Source of the DNA: Pholis gunnellus
Taxonomy: Eukaryota > Chordata > Actinopteri > Perciformes > Pholidae
Length of the DNA: 64,000 nucleotides
Direction of reading: 5' to 3'
Assembly: GCA_910591455.2 (NCBI GenBank)
Contig: OU342811.1
Span: forward strand, 3,211,022-3,275,021
Shown here: piece after piece, positions 14,001 through 27,751 of the stretch
Numbering within the stretch: position 1 is the stretch's first letter
Layout: every line of letters starts with the position of its first letter
Notes under the pieces: model-generated
What the model was told of the DNA's origin: nothing
Databases searched by the model: none
The model's input: only the letters and a program-made list of their open reading frames with translations
Position numbers and translations under genes: made by a program

Positions 14001-17000
14001 CTGAGGCACTTTTTTGAAGAAAATCTTTGAAACTATGTATACTTTCACAAAATCCACTTTTGGCCTTCTCTTGGCCTGAAACGTCTTTTGAGGGCATAAA
14101 AAAATGAAAACTGCATCTTTAGGCAGTAAGGTGCTGAAAACAGCAGATATTGATGAAAATGTCATGAAACTGTGAAATACACAGTCCTGAGGCACTTTTT
14201 TGAAGAAAATCTTTGAAACTATGTATACTTTCACAAAATCCACTTTTGGCCTTCTCTTGGCCTGAAACGTCTTTTGAGGGCATAAAAAAATGAAAACTGC
14301 ATCTTTAGGCAGTAAGGTGCTGAAAACAGCAGATATTGATGAAAATGTCATGAAACTGTGAAATACACAGTCCTGAGGCACTTTTTTGAAGAAAATCTTT
14401 GAAACTATGTATACTTTCACAAAATCCACTTTTGGCCTTCTCTTGGCCTGAAACGTCTTTTGAGGGCATAAAAAAATGAAAACTGCATCTTTAGGCAGTA
14501 AGGTGCTGAAAACAGCAGATATTGATGAAAATGTCATGAAACTGTGAAATACACAGTCCTGAGGCACTTTTTTGAAGAAAATCTTTGAAACTATGTATAC
14601 TTTCACAAAATCCACTTTTGGCCTTCTCTTGGCCTGAAACGTCTTTTGAGGGCATAAAAAAATGAAAACTGCATCTTTAGGCAGTAAGGTGCTGAAAACA
14701 GCAGATATTGATGAAAATGTCATGAAACTGTGAAATACACAGTCCTGAGGCACTTTTTTGAAGAAAATCTTTGAAACTATGTATACTTTCACAAAATCCA
14801 CTTTTGGCCTTCTCTTGGCCTGAAACGTCTTTTGAGGGCATAAAAAAATGAAAACTGCATCTTTAGGCAGTAAGGTGCTGAAAACAGCAGATATTGATGA
14901 AAATGTCATGAAACTGTGAAATACACAGTCCTGAGGCACTTTTTTGAAGAAAATCTTTGAAACTATGTATACTTTCACAAAATCCACTTTTGGCCTTCTC
15001 TTGGCCTGAAACGTCTTTTGAGGGCATAAAAAAATGAAAACTGCATCTTTAGGCAGTAAGGTGCTGAAAACAGCAGATATTGATGAAAATGTCATGAAAC
15101 TGTGAAATACACAGTCCTGAGGCACTTTTTTGAAGAAAATCTTTGAAACTATGTATACTTTCACAAAATCCACTTTTGGCCTTCTCTTGGCCTGAAACGT
15201 CTTTTGAGGGCATAAAAAAATGAAAACTGCATCTTTAGGCAGTAAGGTGCTGAAAACAGCAGATATTGATGAAAATGTCATGAAACTGTGAAATACACAG
15301 TCCTGAGGCACTTTTTTGAAGAAAATCTTTGAAACTATGTATACTTTCACAAAATCCACTTTTGGCCTTCTCTTGGCCTGAAACGTCTTTTGAGGGCATA
15401 AAAAAATGAAAACTGCATCTTTAGGCAGTAAGGTGCTGAAAACAGCAGATATTGATGAAAATGTCATGAAACTGTGAAATACACAGTCCTGAGGCACTTT
15501 TTTGAAGAAAATCTTTGAAACTATGTATACTTTCACAAAATCCACTTTTGGCCTTCTCTTGGCCTGAAACGTCTTTTGAGGGCATAAAAAAATGAAAACT
15601 GCATCTTTAGGCAGTAAGGTGCTGAAAACAGCAGATATTGATGAAAATGTCATGAAACTGTGAAATACACAGTCCTGAGGCACTTTTTTGAAGAAAATCT
15701 TTGAAACTATGTATACTTTCACAAAATCCACTTTTGGCCTTCTCTTGGCCTGAAACGTCTTTTGAGGGCATAAAAAAATGAAAACTGCATCTTTAGGCAG
15801 TAAGGTGCTGAAAACAGCAGATATTGATGAAAATGTCATGAAACTGTGAAATACACAGTCCTGAGGCACTTTTTTGAAGAAAATCTTTGAAACTATGTAT
15901 ACTTTCACAAAATCCACTTTTGGCCTTCTCTTGGCCTGAAACGTCTTTTGAGGGCATAAAAAAATGAAAACTGCATCTTTAGGCAGTAAGGTGCTGAAAA
16001 CAGCAGATATTGATGAAAATGTCATGAAACTGTGAAATACACAGTCCTGAGGCACTTTTTTGAAGAAAATCTTTGAAACTATGTATACTTTCACAAAATC
16101 CACTTTTGGCCTTCTCTTGGCCTGAAACGTCTTTTGAGGGCATAAAAAAATGAAAACTGCATCTTTAGGCAGTAAGGTGCTGAAAACAGCAGATATTGAT
16201 GAAAATGTCATGAAACTGTGAAATACACAGTCCTGAGGCACTTTTTTGAAGAAAATCTTTGAAACTATGTATACTTTCACAAAATCCACTTTTGGCCTTC
16301 TCTTGGCCTGAAACGTCTTTTGAGGGCATAAAAAAATGAAAACTGCATCTTTAGGCAGTAAGGTGCTGAAAACAGCAGATATTGATGAAAATGTCATGAA
16401 ACTGTGAAATACACAGTCCTGAGGCACTTTTTTGAAGAAAATCTTTGAAACTATGTATACTTTCACAAAATCCACTTTTGGCCTTCTCTTGGCCTGAAAC
16501 GTCTTTTGAGGGCATAAAAAAATGAAAACTGCATCTTTAGGCAGTAAGGTGCTGAAAACAGCAGATATTGATGAAAATGTCATGAAACTGTGAAATACAC
16601 AGTCCTGAGGCACTTTTTTGAAGAAAATCTTTGAAACTATGTATACTTTCACAAAATCCACTTTTGGCCTTCTCTTGGCCTGAAACGTCTTTTGAGGGCA
16701 TAAAAAAATGAAAACTGCATCTTTAGGCAGTAAGGTGCTGAAAACAGCAGATATTGATGAAAATGTCATGAAACTGTGAAATACACAGTCCTGAGGCACT
16801 TTTTTGAAGAAAATCTTTGAAACTATGTATACTTTCACAAAATCCACTTTTGGCCTTCTCTTGGCCTGAAACGTCTTTTGAGGGCATAAAAAAATGAAAA
16901 CTGCATCTTTAGGCAGTAAGGTGCTGAAAACAGCAGATATTGATGAAAATGTCATGAAACTGTGAAATACACAGTCCTGAGGCACTTTTTTGAAGAAAAT

Positions 17001-18436
17001 CTTTGAAACTATGTATACTTTCACAAAATCCACTTTTGGCCTTCTCTTGGCCTGAAACGTCTTTTGAGGGCATAAAAAAATGAAAACTGCATCTTTAGGC
17101 AGTAAGGTGCTGAAAACAGCAGATATTGATGAAAATGTCATGAAACTGTGAAATACACAGTCCTGAGGCACTTTTTTGAAGAAAATCTTTGAAACTATGT
17201 ATACTTTCACAAAATCCACTTTTGGCCTTCTCTTGGCCTGAAACGTCTTTTGAGGGCATAAAAAAATGAAAACTGCATCTTTAGGCAGTAAGGTGCTGAA
17301 AACAGCAGATATTGATGAAAATGTCATGAAACTGTGAAATACACAGTCCTGAGGCACTTTTTTGAAGAAAATCTTTGAAACTATGTATACTTTCACAAAA
17401 TCCACTTTTGGCCTTCTCTTGGCCTGAAACGTCTTTTGAGGGCATAAAAAAATGAAAACTGCATCTTTAGGCAGTAAGGTGCTGAAAACAGCAGATATTG
17501 ATGAAAATGTCATGAAACTGTGAAATACACAGTCCTGAGGCACTTTTTTGAAGAAAATCTTTGAAACTATGTATACTTTCACAAAATCCACTTTTGGCCT
17601 TCTCTTGGCCTGAAACGTCTTTTGAGGGCATAAAAAAATGAAAACTGCATCTTTAGGCAGTAAGGTGCTGAAAACAGCAGATATTGATGAAAATGTCATG
17701 AAACTGTGAAATACACAGTCCTGAGGCACTTTTTTGAAGAAAATCTTTGAAACTATGTATACTTTCACAAAATCCACTTTTGGCCTTCTCTTGGCCTGAA
17801 ACGTCTTTTGAGGGCATAAAAAAATGAAAACTGCATCTTTAGGCAGTAAGGTGCTGAAAACAGCAGATATTGATGAAAATGTCATGAAACTGTGAAATAC
17901 ACAGTCCTGAGGCACTTTTTTGAAGAAAATCTTTGAAACTATGTATACTTTCACAAAATCCACTTTTGGCCTTCTCTTGGCCTGAAACGTCTTTTGAGGG
18001 CATAAAAAAATGAAAACTGCATCTTTAGGCAGTAAGGTGCTGAAAACAGCAGATATTGATGAAAATGTCATGAAACTGTGAAATACACAGTCCTGAGGCA
18101 CTTTTTTGAAGAAAATCTTTGAAACTATGTATACTTTCACAAAATCCACTTTTGGCCTTCTCTTGGCCTGAAACGTCTTTTGAGGGCATAAAAAAATGAA
18201 AACTGCATCTTTAGGCAGTAAGGTGCTGAAAACAGCAGATATTGATGAAAATGTCATGAAACTGTGAAATACACAGTCCTGAGGCACTTTTTTGAAGAAA
18301 ATCTTTGAAACTATGTATACTTTCACAAAATCCACTTTTGGCCTTCTCTTGGCCTGAAACGTCTTTTGAGGGCATAAAAAAATGAAAACTGCATCTTTAG
18401 GCAGTAAGGTGCTGAAAACAGCAGATATTGATGAAA
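5045..18436. repeat. Array A block 2: 72 monomers without an indel
   Basis: The stretch is 13392 bp, exactly 72 x 186. I saw no length variant, and the minus-strand frame that runs through it shows no amino-acid change from copy to copy, so the monomers appear identical or nearly so. That is far more homogeneous than the preceding block. It may be a recently amplified core of the satellite, or a consensus that a polisher or assembler has flattened. The sequence alone does not decide between them. Confidence 0.93.
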
Positions 18437-21400
18437 ATGTCATGAAACTGAAATACACAGTCCTGAGGCACTTTTTTGAAGAAAATCTTTGAAACTATGT
18501 ATACTTTCACAAAATCCACTTTTGGCCTTCTCTTGGCCTGAAACGTCTTTTGAGGGCATAAAAAAATGAAAACTGCATCTTTAGGCAGTAAGGTGCTGAA
18601 AACAGCAGATATTGATGAAAATGTCATGAAACTGTGAAATACACAGTCCTGAGGCACTTTTTTGAAGAAAATCTTTGAAACTATGTATACTTTCACAAAA
18701 TCCACTTTTGGCCTTCTCTTGGCCTGAAACGTCTTTTGAGGGCATAAAAAAATGAAAACTGCATCTTTAGGCAGTAAGGTGCTGAAAACAGCAGATATTG
18801 ATGAAAATGTCATGAAACTGTGAAATACACAGTCCTGAGGCACTTTTTTGAAGAAAATCTTTGAAACTATGTATACTTTCACAAAATCCACTTTTGGCCT
18901 TCTCTTGGCCTGAAACGTCTTTTGAGGGCATAAAAAAATGAAAACTGCATCTTTAGGCAGTAAGGTGCTGAAAACAGCAGATATTGATGAAAATGTCATG
19001 AAACTGTGAAATACACAGTCCTGAGGCACTTTTTTGAAGAAAATCTTTGAAACTATGTATACTTTCACAAAATCCACTTTTGGCCTTCTCTTGGCCTGAA
19101 ACGTCTTTTGAGGGCATAAAAAAATGAAAACTGCATCTTTAGGCAGTAAGGTGCTGAAAACAGCAGATATTGATGAAAATGTCATGAAACTGTGAAATAC
19201 ACAGTCCTGAGGCACTTTTTTGAAGAAAATCTTTGAAACTATGTATACTTTCACAAAATCCACTTTTGGCCTTCTCTTGGCCTGAAACGTCTTTTGAGGG
19301 CATAAAAAAATGAAAACTGCATCTTTAGGCAGTAAGGTGCTGAAAACAGCAGATATTGATGAAAATGTCATGAAACTGTGAAATACACAGTCCTGAGGCA
19401 CTTTTTTGAAGAAAATCTTTGAAACTATGTATACTTTCACAAAATCCACTTTTGGCCTTCTCTTGGCCTGAAACGTCTTTTGAGGGCATAAAAAAATGAA
19501 AACTGCATCTTTAGGCAGTAAGGTGCTGAAAACAGCAGATATTGATGAAAATGTCATGAAACTGTGAAATACACAGTCCTGAGGCACTTTTTTGAAGAAA
19601 ATCTTTGAAACTATGTATACTTTCACAAAATCCACTTTTGGCCTTCTCTTGGCCTGAAACGTCTTTTGAGGGCATAAAAAAATGAAAACTGCATCTTTAG
19701 GCAGTAAGGTGCTGAAAACAGCAGATATTGATGAAAATGTCATGAAACTGTGAAATACACAGTCCTGAGGCACTTTTTTGAAGAAAATCTTTGAAACTAT
19801 GTATACTTTCACAAAATCCACTTTTGGCCTTCTCTTGGCCTGAAACGTCTTTTGAGGGCATAAAAAAATGAAAACTGCATCTTTAGGCAGTAAGGTGCTG
19901 AAAACAGCAGATATTGATGAAAATGTCATGAAACTGTGAAATACACAGTCCTGAGGCACTTTTTTGAAGAAAATCTTTGAAACTATGTATACTTTCACAA
20001 AATCCACTTTTGGCCTTCTCTTGGCCTGAAACGTCTTTTGAGGGCATAAAAAAATGAAAACTGCATCTTTAGGCAGTAAGGTGCTGAAAACAGCAGATAT
20101 TGATGAAAATGTCATGAAACTGTGAAATACACAGTCCTGAGGCACTTTTTTGAAGAAAATCTTTGAAACTATGTATACTTTCACAAAATCCACTTTTGGC
20201 CTTCTCTTGGCCTGAAACGTCTTTTGAGGGCATAAAAAAATGAAAACTGCATCTTTAGGCAGTAAGGTGCTGAAAACAGCAGATATTGATGAAAATGTCA
20301 TGAAACTGTGAAATACACAGTCCTGAGGCACTTTTTTGAAGAAAATCTTTGAAACTATGTATACTTTCACAAAATCCACTTTTGGCCTTCTCTTGGCCTG
20401 AAACGTCTTTTGAGGGCATAAAAAAATGAAAACTGCATCTTTAGGCAGTAAGGTGCTGAAAACAGCAGATATTGATGAAAATGTCATGAAACTGTGAAAT
20501 ACACAGTCCTGAGGCACTTTTTTGAAGAAAATCTTTGAAACTATGTATACTTTCACAAAATCCACTTTTGGCCTTCTCTTGGCCTGAAACGTCTTTTGAG
20601 GGCATAAAAAAATGAAAACTGCATCTTTAGGCAGTAAGGTGCTGAAAACAGCAGATATTGATGAAAATGTCATGAAACTGTGAAATACACAGTCCTGAGG
20701 CACTTTTTTGAAGAAAATCTTTGAAACTATGTATACTTTCACAAAATCCACTTTTGGCCTTCTCTTGGCCTGAAACGTCTTTTGAGGGCATAAAAAAATG
20801 AAAACTGCATCTTTAGGCAGTAAGGTGCTGAAAACAGCAGATATTGATGAAAATGTCATGAAACTGTGAAATACACAGTCCTGAGGCACTTTTTTGAAGA
20901 AAATCTTTGAAACTATGTATACTTTCACAAAATCCACTTTTGGCCTTCTCTTGGCCTGAAACGTCTTTTGAGGGCATAAAAAAATGAAAACTGCATCTTT
21001 AGGCAGTAAGGTGCTGAAAACAGCAGATATTGATGAAAATGTCATGAAACTGTGAAATACACAGTCCTGAGGCACTTTTTTGAAGAAAATCTTTGAAACT
21101 ATGTATACTTTCACAAAATCCACTTTTGGCCTTCTCTTGGCCTGAAACGTCTTTTGAGGGCATAAAAAAATGAAAACTGCATCTTTAGGCAGTAAGGTGC
21201 TGAAAACAGCAGATATTGATGAAAATGTCATGAAACTGTGAAATACACAGTCCTGAGGCACTTTTTTGAAGAAAATCTTTGAAACTATGTATACTTTCAC
21301 AAAATCCACTTTTGGCCTTCTCTTGGCCTGAAACGTCTTTTGAGGGCATAAAAAAATGAAAACTGCATCTTTAGGCAGTAAGGTGCTGAAAACAGCAGAT

Positions 21401-23460
21401 ATTGATGAAAATGTCATGAAACTGTGAAATACACAGTCCTGAGGCACTTTTTTGAAGAAAATCTTTGAAACTATGTATACTTTCACAAAATCCACTTTTG
21501 GCCTTCTCTTGGCCTGAAACGTCTTTTGAGGGCATAAAAAAATGAAAACTGCATCTTTAGGCAGTAAGGTGCTGAAAACAGCAGATATTGATGAAAATGT
21601 CATGAAACTGTGAAATACACAGTCCTGAGGCACTTTTTTGAAGAAAATCTTTGAAACTATGTATACTTTCACAAAATCCACTTTTGGCCTTCTCTTGGCC
21701 TGAAACGTCTTTTGAGGGCATAAAAAAATGAAAACTGCATCTTTAGGCAGTAAGGTGCTGAAAACAGCAGATATTGATGAAAATGTCATGAAACTGTGAA
21801 ATACACAGTCCTGAGGCACTTTTTTGAAGAAAATCTTTGAAACTATGTATACTTTCACAAAATCCACTTTTGGCCTTCTCTTGGCCTGAAACGTCTTTTG
21901 AGGGCATAAAAAAATGAAAACTGCATCTTTAGGCAGTAAGGTGCTGAAAACAGCAGATATTGATGAAAATGTCATGAAACTGTGAAATACACAGTCCTGA
22001 GGCACTTTTTTGAAGAAAATCTTTGAAACTATGTATACTTTCACAAAATCCACTTTTGGCCTTCTCTTGGCCTGAAACGTCTTTTGAGGGCATAAAAAAA
22101 TGAAAACTGCATCTTTAGGCAGTAAGGTGCTGAAAACAGCAGATATTGATGAAAATGTCATGAAACTGTGAAATACACAGTCCTGAGGCACTTTTTTGAA
22201 GAAAATCTTTGAAACTATGTATACTTTCACAAAATCCACTTTTGGCCTTCTCTTGGCCTGAAACGTCTTTTGAGGGCATAAAAAAATGAAAACTGCATCT
22301 TTAGGCAGTAAGGTGCTGAAAACAGCAGATATTGATGAAAATGTCATGAAACTGTGAAATACACAGTCCTGAGGCACTTTTTTGAAGAAAATCTTTGAAA
22401 CTATGTATACTTTCACAAAATCCACTTTTGGCCTTCTCTTGGCCTGAAACGTCTTTTGAGGGCATAAAAAAATGAAAACTGCATCTTTAGGCAGTAAGGT
22501 GCTGAAAACAGCAGATATTGATGAAAATGTCATGAAACTGTGAAATACACAGTCCTGAGGCACTTTTTTGAAGAAAATCTTTGAAACTATGTATACTTTC
22601 ACAAAATCCACTTTTGGCCTTCTCTTGGCCTGAAACGTCTTTTGAGGGCATAAAAAAATGAAAACTGCATCTTTAGGCAGTAAGGTGCTGAAAACAGCAG
22701 ATATTGATGAAAATGTCATGAAACTGTGAAATACACAGTCCTGAGGCACTTTTTTGAAGAAAATCTTTGAAACTATGTATACTTTCACAAAATCCACTTT
22801 TGGCCTTCTCTTGGCCTGAAACGTCTTTTGAGGGCATAAAAAAATGAAAACTGCCTCTTTAGGCAGTAAGGTGCTGAAAACAGCAGATATTGATGAAAAT
22901 GTCATGAAACTGTGAAATACACAGTCCTGAGGCACTTTTTTGAAGAAAATCTTTGAAACTATGTATACTTTCACAAAATCCACTTTTGGCCTTCTCTTGG
23001 CCTGAAACGTCTTTTGAGGGCATAAAAAAATGAAAACTGCATCTTTAGGCAGTAAGGTGCTGAAAACAGCAGATATTGATGAAAATGTCATGAAACTGTG
23101 AAATACACAGTCCTGAGGCACTTTTTTGAAGAAAATCTTTGAAACTATGTATACTTTCACAAAATCCACTTTTGGCCTTCTCTTGGCCTGAAACGTCTTT
23201 TGAGGGCATAAAAAAATGAAAACTGCATCTTTAGGCAGTAAGGTGCTGAAAACAGCAGATATTGATGAAAATGTCATGAAACTGTGAAATACACAGTCCT
23301 GAGGCACTTTTTTGAAGAAAATCTTTGAAACTATGTATACTTTCACAAAATCCACTTTTGGCCTTCTCTTGGCCTGAAACGTCTTTTGAGGGCATAAAAA
23401 AATGAAAACTGCATCTTTAGGCAGTAAGGTGCTGAAAACAGCAGATATTGATGAAAATGT
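18437..23460. repeat. Array A block 3: one 184-bp monomer, then 26 regular monomers
   Basis: The first monomer (18437-18620) lacks a TG dinucleotide at 18450/18451 inside the left arm of the ACTGTG/CACAGT dyad. That breaks both the dyad and the otherwise continuous minus-strand frame. The next 26 monomers (18621-23456) fit 26 x 186 exactly. The one substitution noticed is A to C at 22855. The block ends at a 17-bp tandem duplication. Confidence 0.92.
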
Positions 23461-23477
23461 GATATTGATGAAAATGT
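23444..23477. repeat. 17-bp tandem duplication inside a monomer
   Basis: The 17-mer GATATTGATGAAAATGT occurs at 23444-23460 and again at 23461-23477, adding 17 bp at the monomer boundary. It sits exactly where the homogeneous block ends and the second noisy block begins. Replication slippage or a mis-trimmed assembly overlap could both produce it. Confidence 0.95.
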
Positions 23478-26400
23478 CATGAAACTGTGAAATACACAGT
23501 CTGAGGCACTTTTTTGAAGAAAATCTTTGAAACTATGTATACTTTCACAAAATCCACTTTTGGCCTTCTCTTGGCCTGAAACGTCTTTTGAGGGCATAAA
23601 AAAATGAAAACTGCATCTTTAGGCAGTAAGGTGCTGAAAACAGCAGATATTGATGAAAATGTCATGAAACTGAGAAATACACAGTCCTGAGGCACTTTTT
23701 TGAAGAAAATCTTTGAAACTATGTATACTTTCACAAAATCCACTTTTGGCCTTCTCTTGGCCTGAAACGTCTTTTTGAGGGCATAAAAAAATGAAAACTG
23801 CATCTTTAGGCAGTAAGGTGCTGAAAACAGCTGTATATTGATGAAAATGTCATGAAACTGTGAAATACACAGTCCTGAGGCACTTTTTTGAAGAAAATCT
23901 TTGAAACTATGTATACTTTCACCAAATCCACTTTTGGCCTTCTCTTGGCCTGAAACGTCTTTTGAGGGCATAAAAAAATGAAAACTGCATCTTTAGGCAG
24001 TAAGGTGCTGAAAACAGCAGATATTGATGAAAATGTCATGAAACTGTGAAATACACAGTCCTGAGGCACTTTTTTGAAGAAAATCTTTGAAACTATGTAT
24101 ACTTTCACAAAATCCACTTTTGGCCTTCTCTTGGCCTGAAACGTCTTTTGAGGGCATAAAAAAATGAAAACTGCATCTTTAGGCAGTAAGGTGCTGAAAA
24201 CAGCAGATATTGATGAAAATGTCATGAAACTGTGAAATACACAGTCCTGAGGCACTTTTTTGAAGAAAATCTTTGAAACTATGTATACTTTCACAAAATC
24301 CACTTTTGGCCTTCTCTTGGCCTGAAACGTCTTTTGAGGGCATAAAAAAATGAAAACTGCATCTTTAGGCAGTAAGGTGCTGAAAACAGCAGATATTGAT
24401 GAAAATGTCATGAAACTGTGAAATACACAGTCCTGAGGCACTTTTTTGAAGAAAATCTTTGAAACTATGTATACTTTCACAAAATCCACTTTTGCCCTTC
24501 TCTTGGCCTGAAACGTCTTTTGAGGGCATAAAAAAATGAAAACTGCATCTTTAGGCAGTAAGGTGCTGAAAACAGCAGATATTGATGAAAATGTCATGAA
24601 ACTGTGAAATACACAGTCCTGAGGCACTTTTTTGAAGAAAATCTTTGAAACTATGTATACTTTCACAAATCCACTTTTGGCCTTTTCTTGGCCTGAAACG
24701 TCTTTTGAGGGCATAAAAAAATGAAAACTGCATCTTTAGGCAGTAAGGTGCTGAAAACAGCAGATATTGATGAAAATGTCATGAAACTGTGAAATACACA
24801 GTCCTGAGGCACTTTTTTGAAGAAAATCTTTGAAACTATGTATACTTTCACAAAATCCACTTTTGGCCTTCTCTTGGCCTGAAACGTCTTTTGAGGGCAT
24901 AAAAAAATGAAAACTGCATCTTTAGGCAGTAAGGTGCTGAAAACAGCAGATATTGATGAAAATGTCATGAAACTGTGAAATACACAGTCCTGAGGCACTT
25001 TTTTGAAGAAAATCTTTGGAAACTATGTATACTTTCACAAAATCCACTTTTGGCCTTCTCTTGGCCTGAAACGTCTTTTGAGGGCATAAAAAAATGAAAA
25101 CTGCATCTTTAGGCAGTAAGGTGCTGAAAACAAGCAGATATTGATGAAAATGTCATGAAACTGTGAAATACACAGTCCTGAGGCACTTTTTTGAAGAAAA
25201 TCTTTGAAACTATGTATACTTTCACAAATCCACTTTTGGCCTTCTCTTGGCCTGAAACGTCTTTTGAGGGCATAAAAAATGAAAACTGCATCTTTAGGCA
25301 GTAAGGTGCTGAAAACAGCAGATATTGATGAAAATGTCATGAAACTGTGAAATACACAGTCCTGAGGCACTTTTTTGAAGAAAATCTTTGAAACTATGTA
25401 TACTTTCACAAAATCCACTTTTGGCCTTCTCTTGGCCTGAAACGTCTTTTGAGGGCATAAAAAAATGAAAACTGCATCTTTAGGCAGTAAGGTGCTGAAA
25501 ACAGCAGATATTGATGAAAATGTCATGAAACTGTGAAATACACAGTCCTGAGGCACTTTTTTGAAGAAAATCTTTGAAACTATGTATACTTTCACAAAAT
25601 CCACTTTTGGCCTTCTCTTGGCCTGAAACGTCTTTTGAGGGCATAAAAAAATGAAAACTGCATCTTTAGGCAGTAAGGTGCTGAAAACAGCAGATATTGA
25701 TGAAAATGTCATGAAACTGTGAAATACACAGTCCTGAGGCACTTTTTTGAAGAAAATCTTTGAAACTATGTATACTTTCACAAAATCCACTTTTGGCCTT
25801 CTCTTGGCCTGAAACGTCTTTTGAGGGCATAAAAAAATGAAAACTGCATCTTTAGGCAGTAAGGTGCTGAAAACAGCAGATATTGATGAAAATGTCATGA
25901 AACTGTGAAATACACAGTCCTGAGGCACTTTTTTGAAGAAAATCTTTGAAACTATGTATACTTTCACAAAATCCACTTTTGGCCTTCTCTTGGCCTGAAA
26001 CGTCTTTTGAGGGCATAAAAAAATGAAAACTGCATCTTTAGGCAGTAAGGTGCTGAAAACAGCAGATATTGATGAAAATGTCATGAAACTGTGAAATACA
26101 CAGTCCTGAGGCACTTTTTTGAAGAAAATCTTTGAAACTATGTATACTTTCACAAAATCCACTTTTGGCCTTCTCTTGGCCTGAAACGTCTTTTGAGGGC
26201 ATAAAAAAATGAAAACTGCATCTTTAGGCAGTAAGGTGCTGAAAACAGCAGATATTGATGAAAATGTCATGAAACTGTGAAATACACAGTCCTGAGGCAC
26301 TTTTTTGAAGAAAATCTTTGAAACTATGTATACTTTCACAAAATCCACTTTTGGCCTTCTCTTGGCCTGAAACGTCTTTTGAGGGCATAAAAAAATGAAA

Positions 26401-27751
26401 ACTGCATCTTAGGCAGTAAGGTGCTGAAAACAGCAGATATTGATGAAAATGTCATGAAACTGTGAAATACACAGTCCTGAGGCACTTTTTTGAAGAAAAT
26501 CTTTGAAACTATGTATACTTTCACAAAATCCACTTTTGGCCTTCTCTTGGCCTGAAACGTCTTTTGAGGGCATAAAAAAATGAAAACTGCATCTTTAGGC
26601 AGTAAGGTGCTGAAAACAGCAGATATTGATGAAAATGTCATGAAACTGTGAAATACACAGTCCTGAGGCACTTTTTTGAAGAAAATCTTTGAAACTATGT
26701 ATACTTTCACAAAATCCACTTTTGGCCTTCTCTTGGCCTGAAACGTCTTTTGAGGGCATAAAAAAATGAAAACTGCATCTTTAGGCAGTAAGGTGCTGAA
26801 AACAGCAGATATTGATGAAAATGTCATGAAACTGTGAAATACACAGTCCTGAGGCACTTTTTTTGAAGAAAATCTTTGAAACTATGTATACTTTCACCAA
26901 ATCCACTTTTGGCCTTCTCTTGGCCTGAAACGTCTTTTGAGGGCATAAAAAAATGAAAACTGCATCTTTAGGCAGTAAGGTGCTGAAAACAGCAGATATT
27001 GATGAAAATGTCATGAAACTGTGAAATACACAGTCCTGAGGCACTTTTTTGAAGAAAATCTTTGAAACTATGTATACTTTCACAAAATCCACTTTTGGCC
27101 TTCTCTTGGCCTGAAACGTCTTTTGAGGGCATAAAAAAATGAAAACTGCATCTTTAGGCAGTAAGGTGCTGAAAACAGCAGATATTGATGAAAATGTCAT
27201 GAAACTGTGAAATACACAGTCCTGAGGCACTTTTTTGAAGAAAATCTTTGAAACTATGTATACTTTCACCAAATCCACTTTTGGCCTTCTCTTGGCCTGA
27301 AACGTCTTTTGAGGGCATAAAAAATGAAAACTGCATCTTTAGGCAGTAAGGTGCTGAAAACAGCAGATATTGATGAAAATGTCATGAAACTGTGAAATAC
27401 ACAGTCCTGAGGCACTTTTTTGAAGAAAATCTTTGAAACTATGTATACTTTCACAAAATCCACTTTTGGCCTTCTCTTGGCCTGAAACGTCTTTTGAGGG
27501 CATAAAAAAATGAAAACTGCATCTTTAGGCATGTAAGGTGCTGAAAACAGCAGATATTGATGAAAATGTCATGAAACTGTGAAATACACAGTCCTGAGGC
27601 ACTTTTTTGAAGAAAATCTTTGAAACTATGTATACTTTCACCAAATCCACTTTTGGCCTTCTCTTGGCCTGAAACGTCTTTTGAGGGCATAAAAAAATGA
27701 AAACTGCATCTTTAGGCAGTAAGGTGCTGAAAACAGCAGATATTGATGAAA
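23474..27751. repeat. Array A block 4: 23 monomers with scattered indels and substitutions
   Basis: The length is 4278 bp, exactly 23 x 186, but only because gains and losses cancel. I count twelve 1-bp length changes: losses near 23501, 24668, 25228, 25275, 26410 and 27320, and gains near 23771, 23831, 25019, 25131, 26857 and 27531. Substitutions include T to A at 23673, G to C at 24495, C to T at 24685, and A to C at 23923, 26898, 27270 and 27642. The last three of these are 372 bp apart, which is two monomers. Unlike block 1 the indels are balanced, and the recurring substitution suggests at least some true variation. Confidence 0.9.

Noticed and set aside
4833..18458. Giant minus-strand open frame (about 4541 codons), and similar frames at 18397-23355, 27525-35873, 35750-37957, 37941-44966 and 44997-47570
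   Set aside because: They arise because the 186-bp period is a multiple of three and one frame lacks stops. The frames break wherever an indel occurs and resume elsewhere. They have no promoter context or domain signature, so they are not called as genes.
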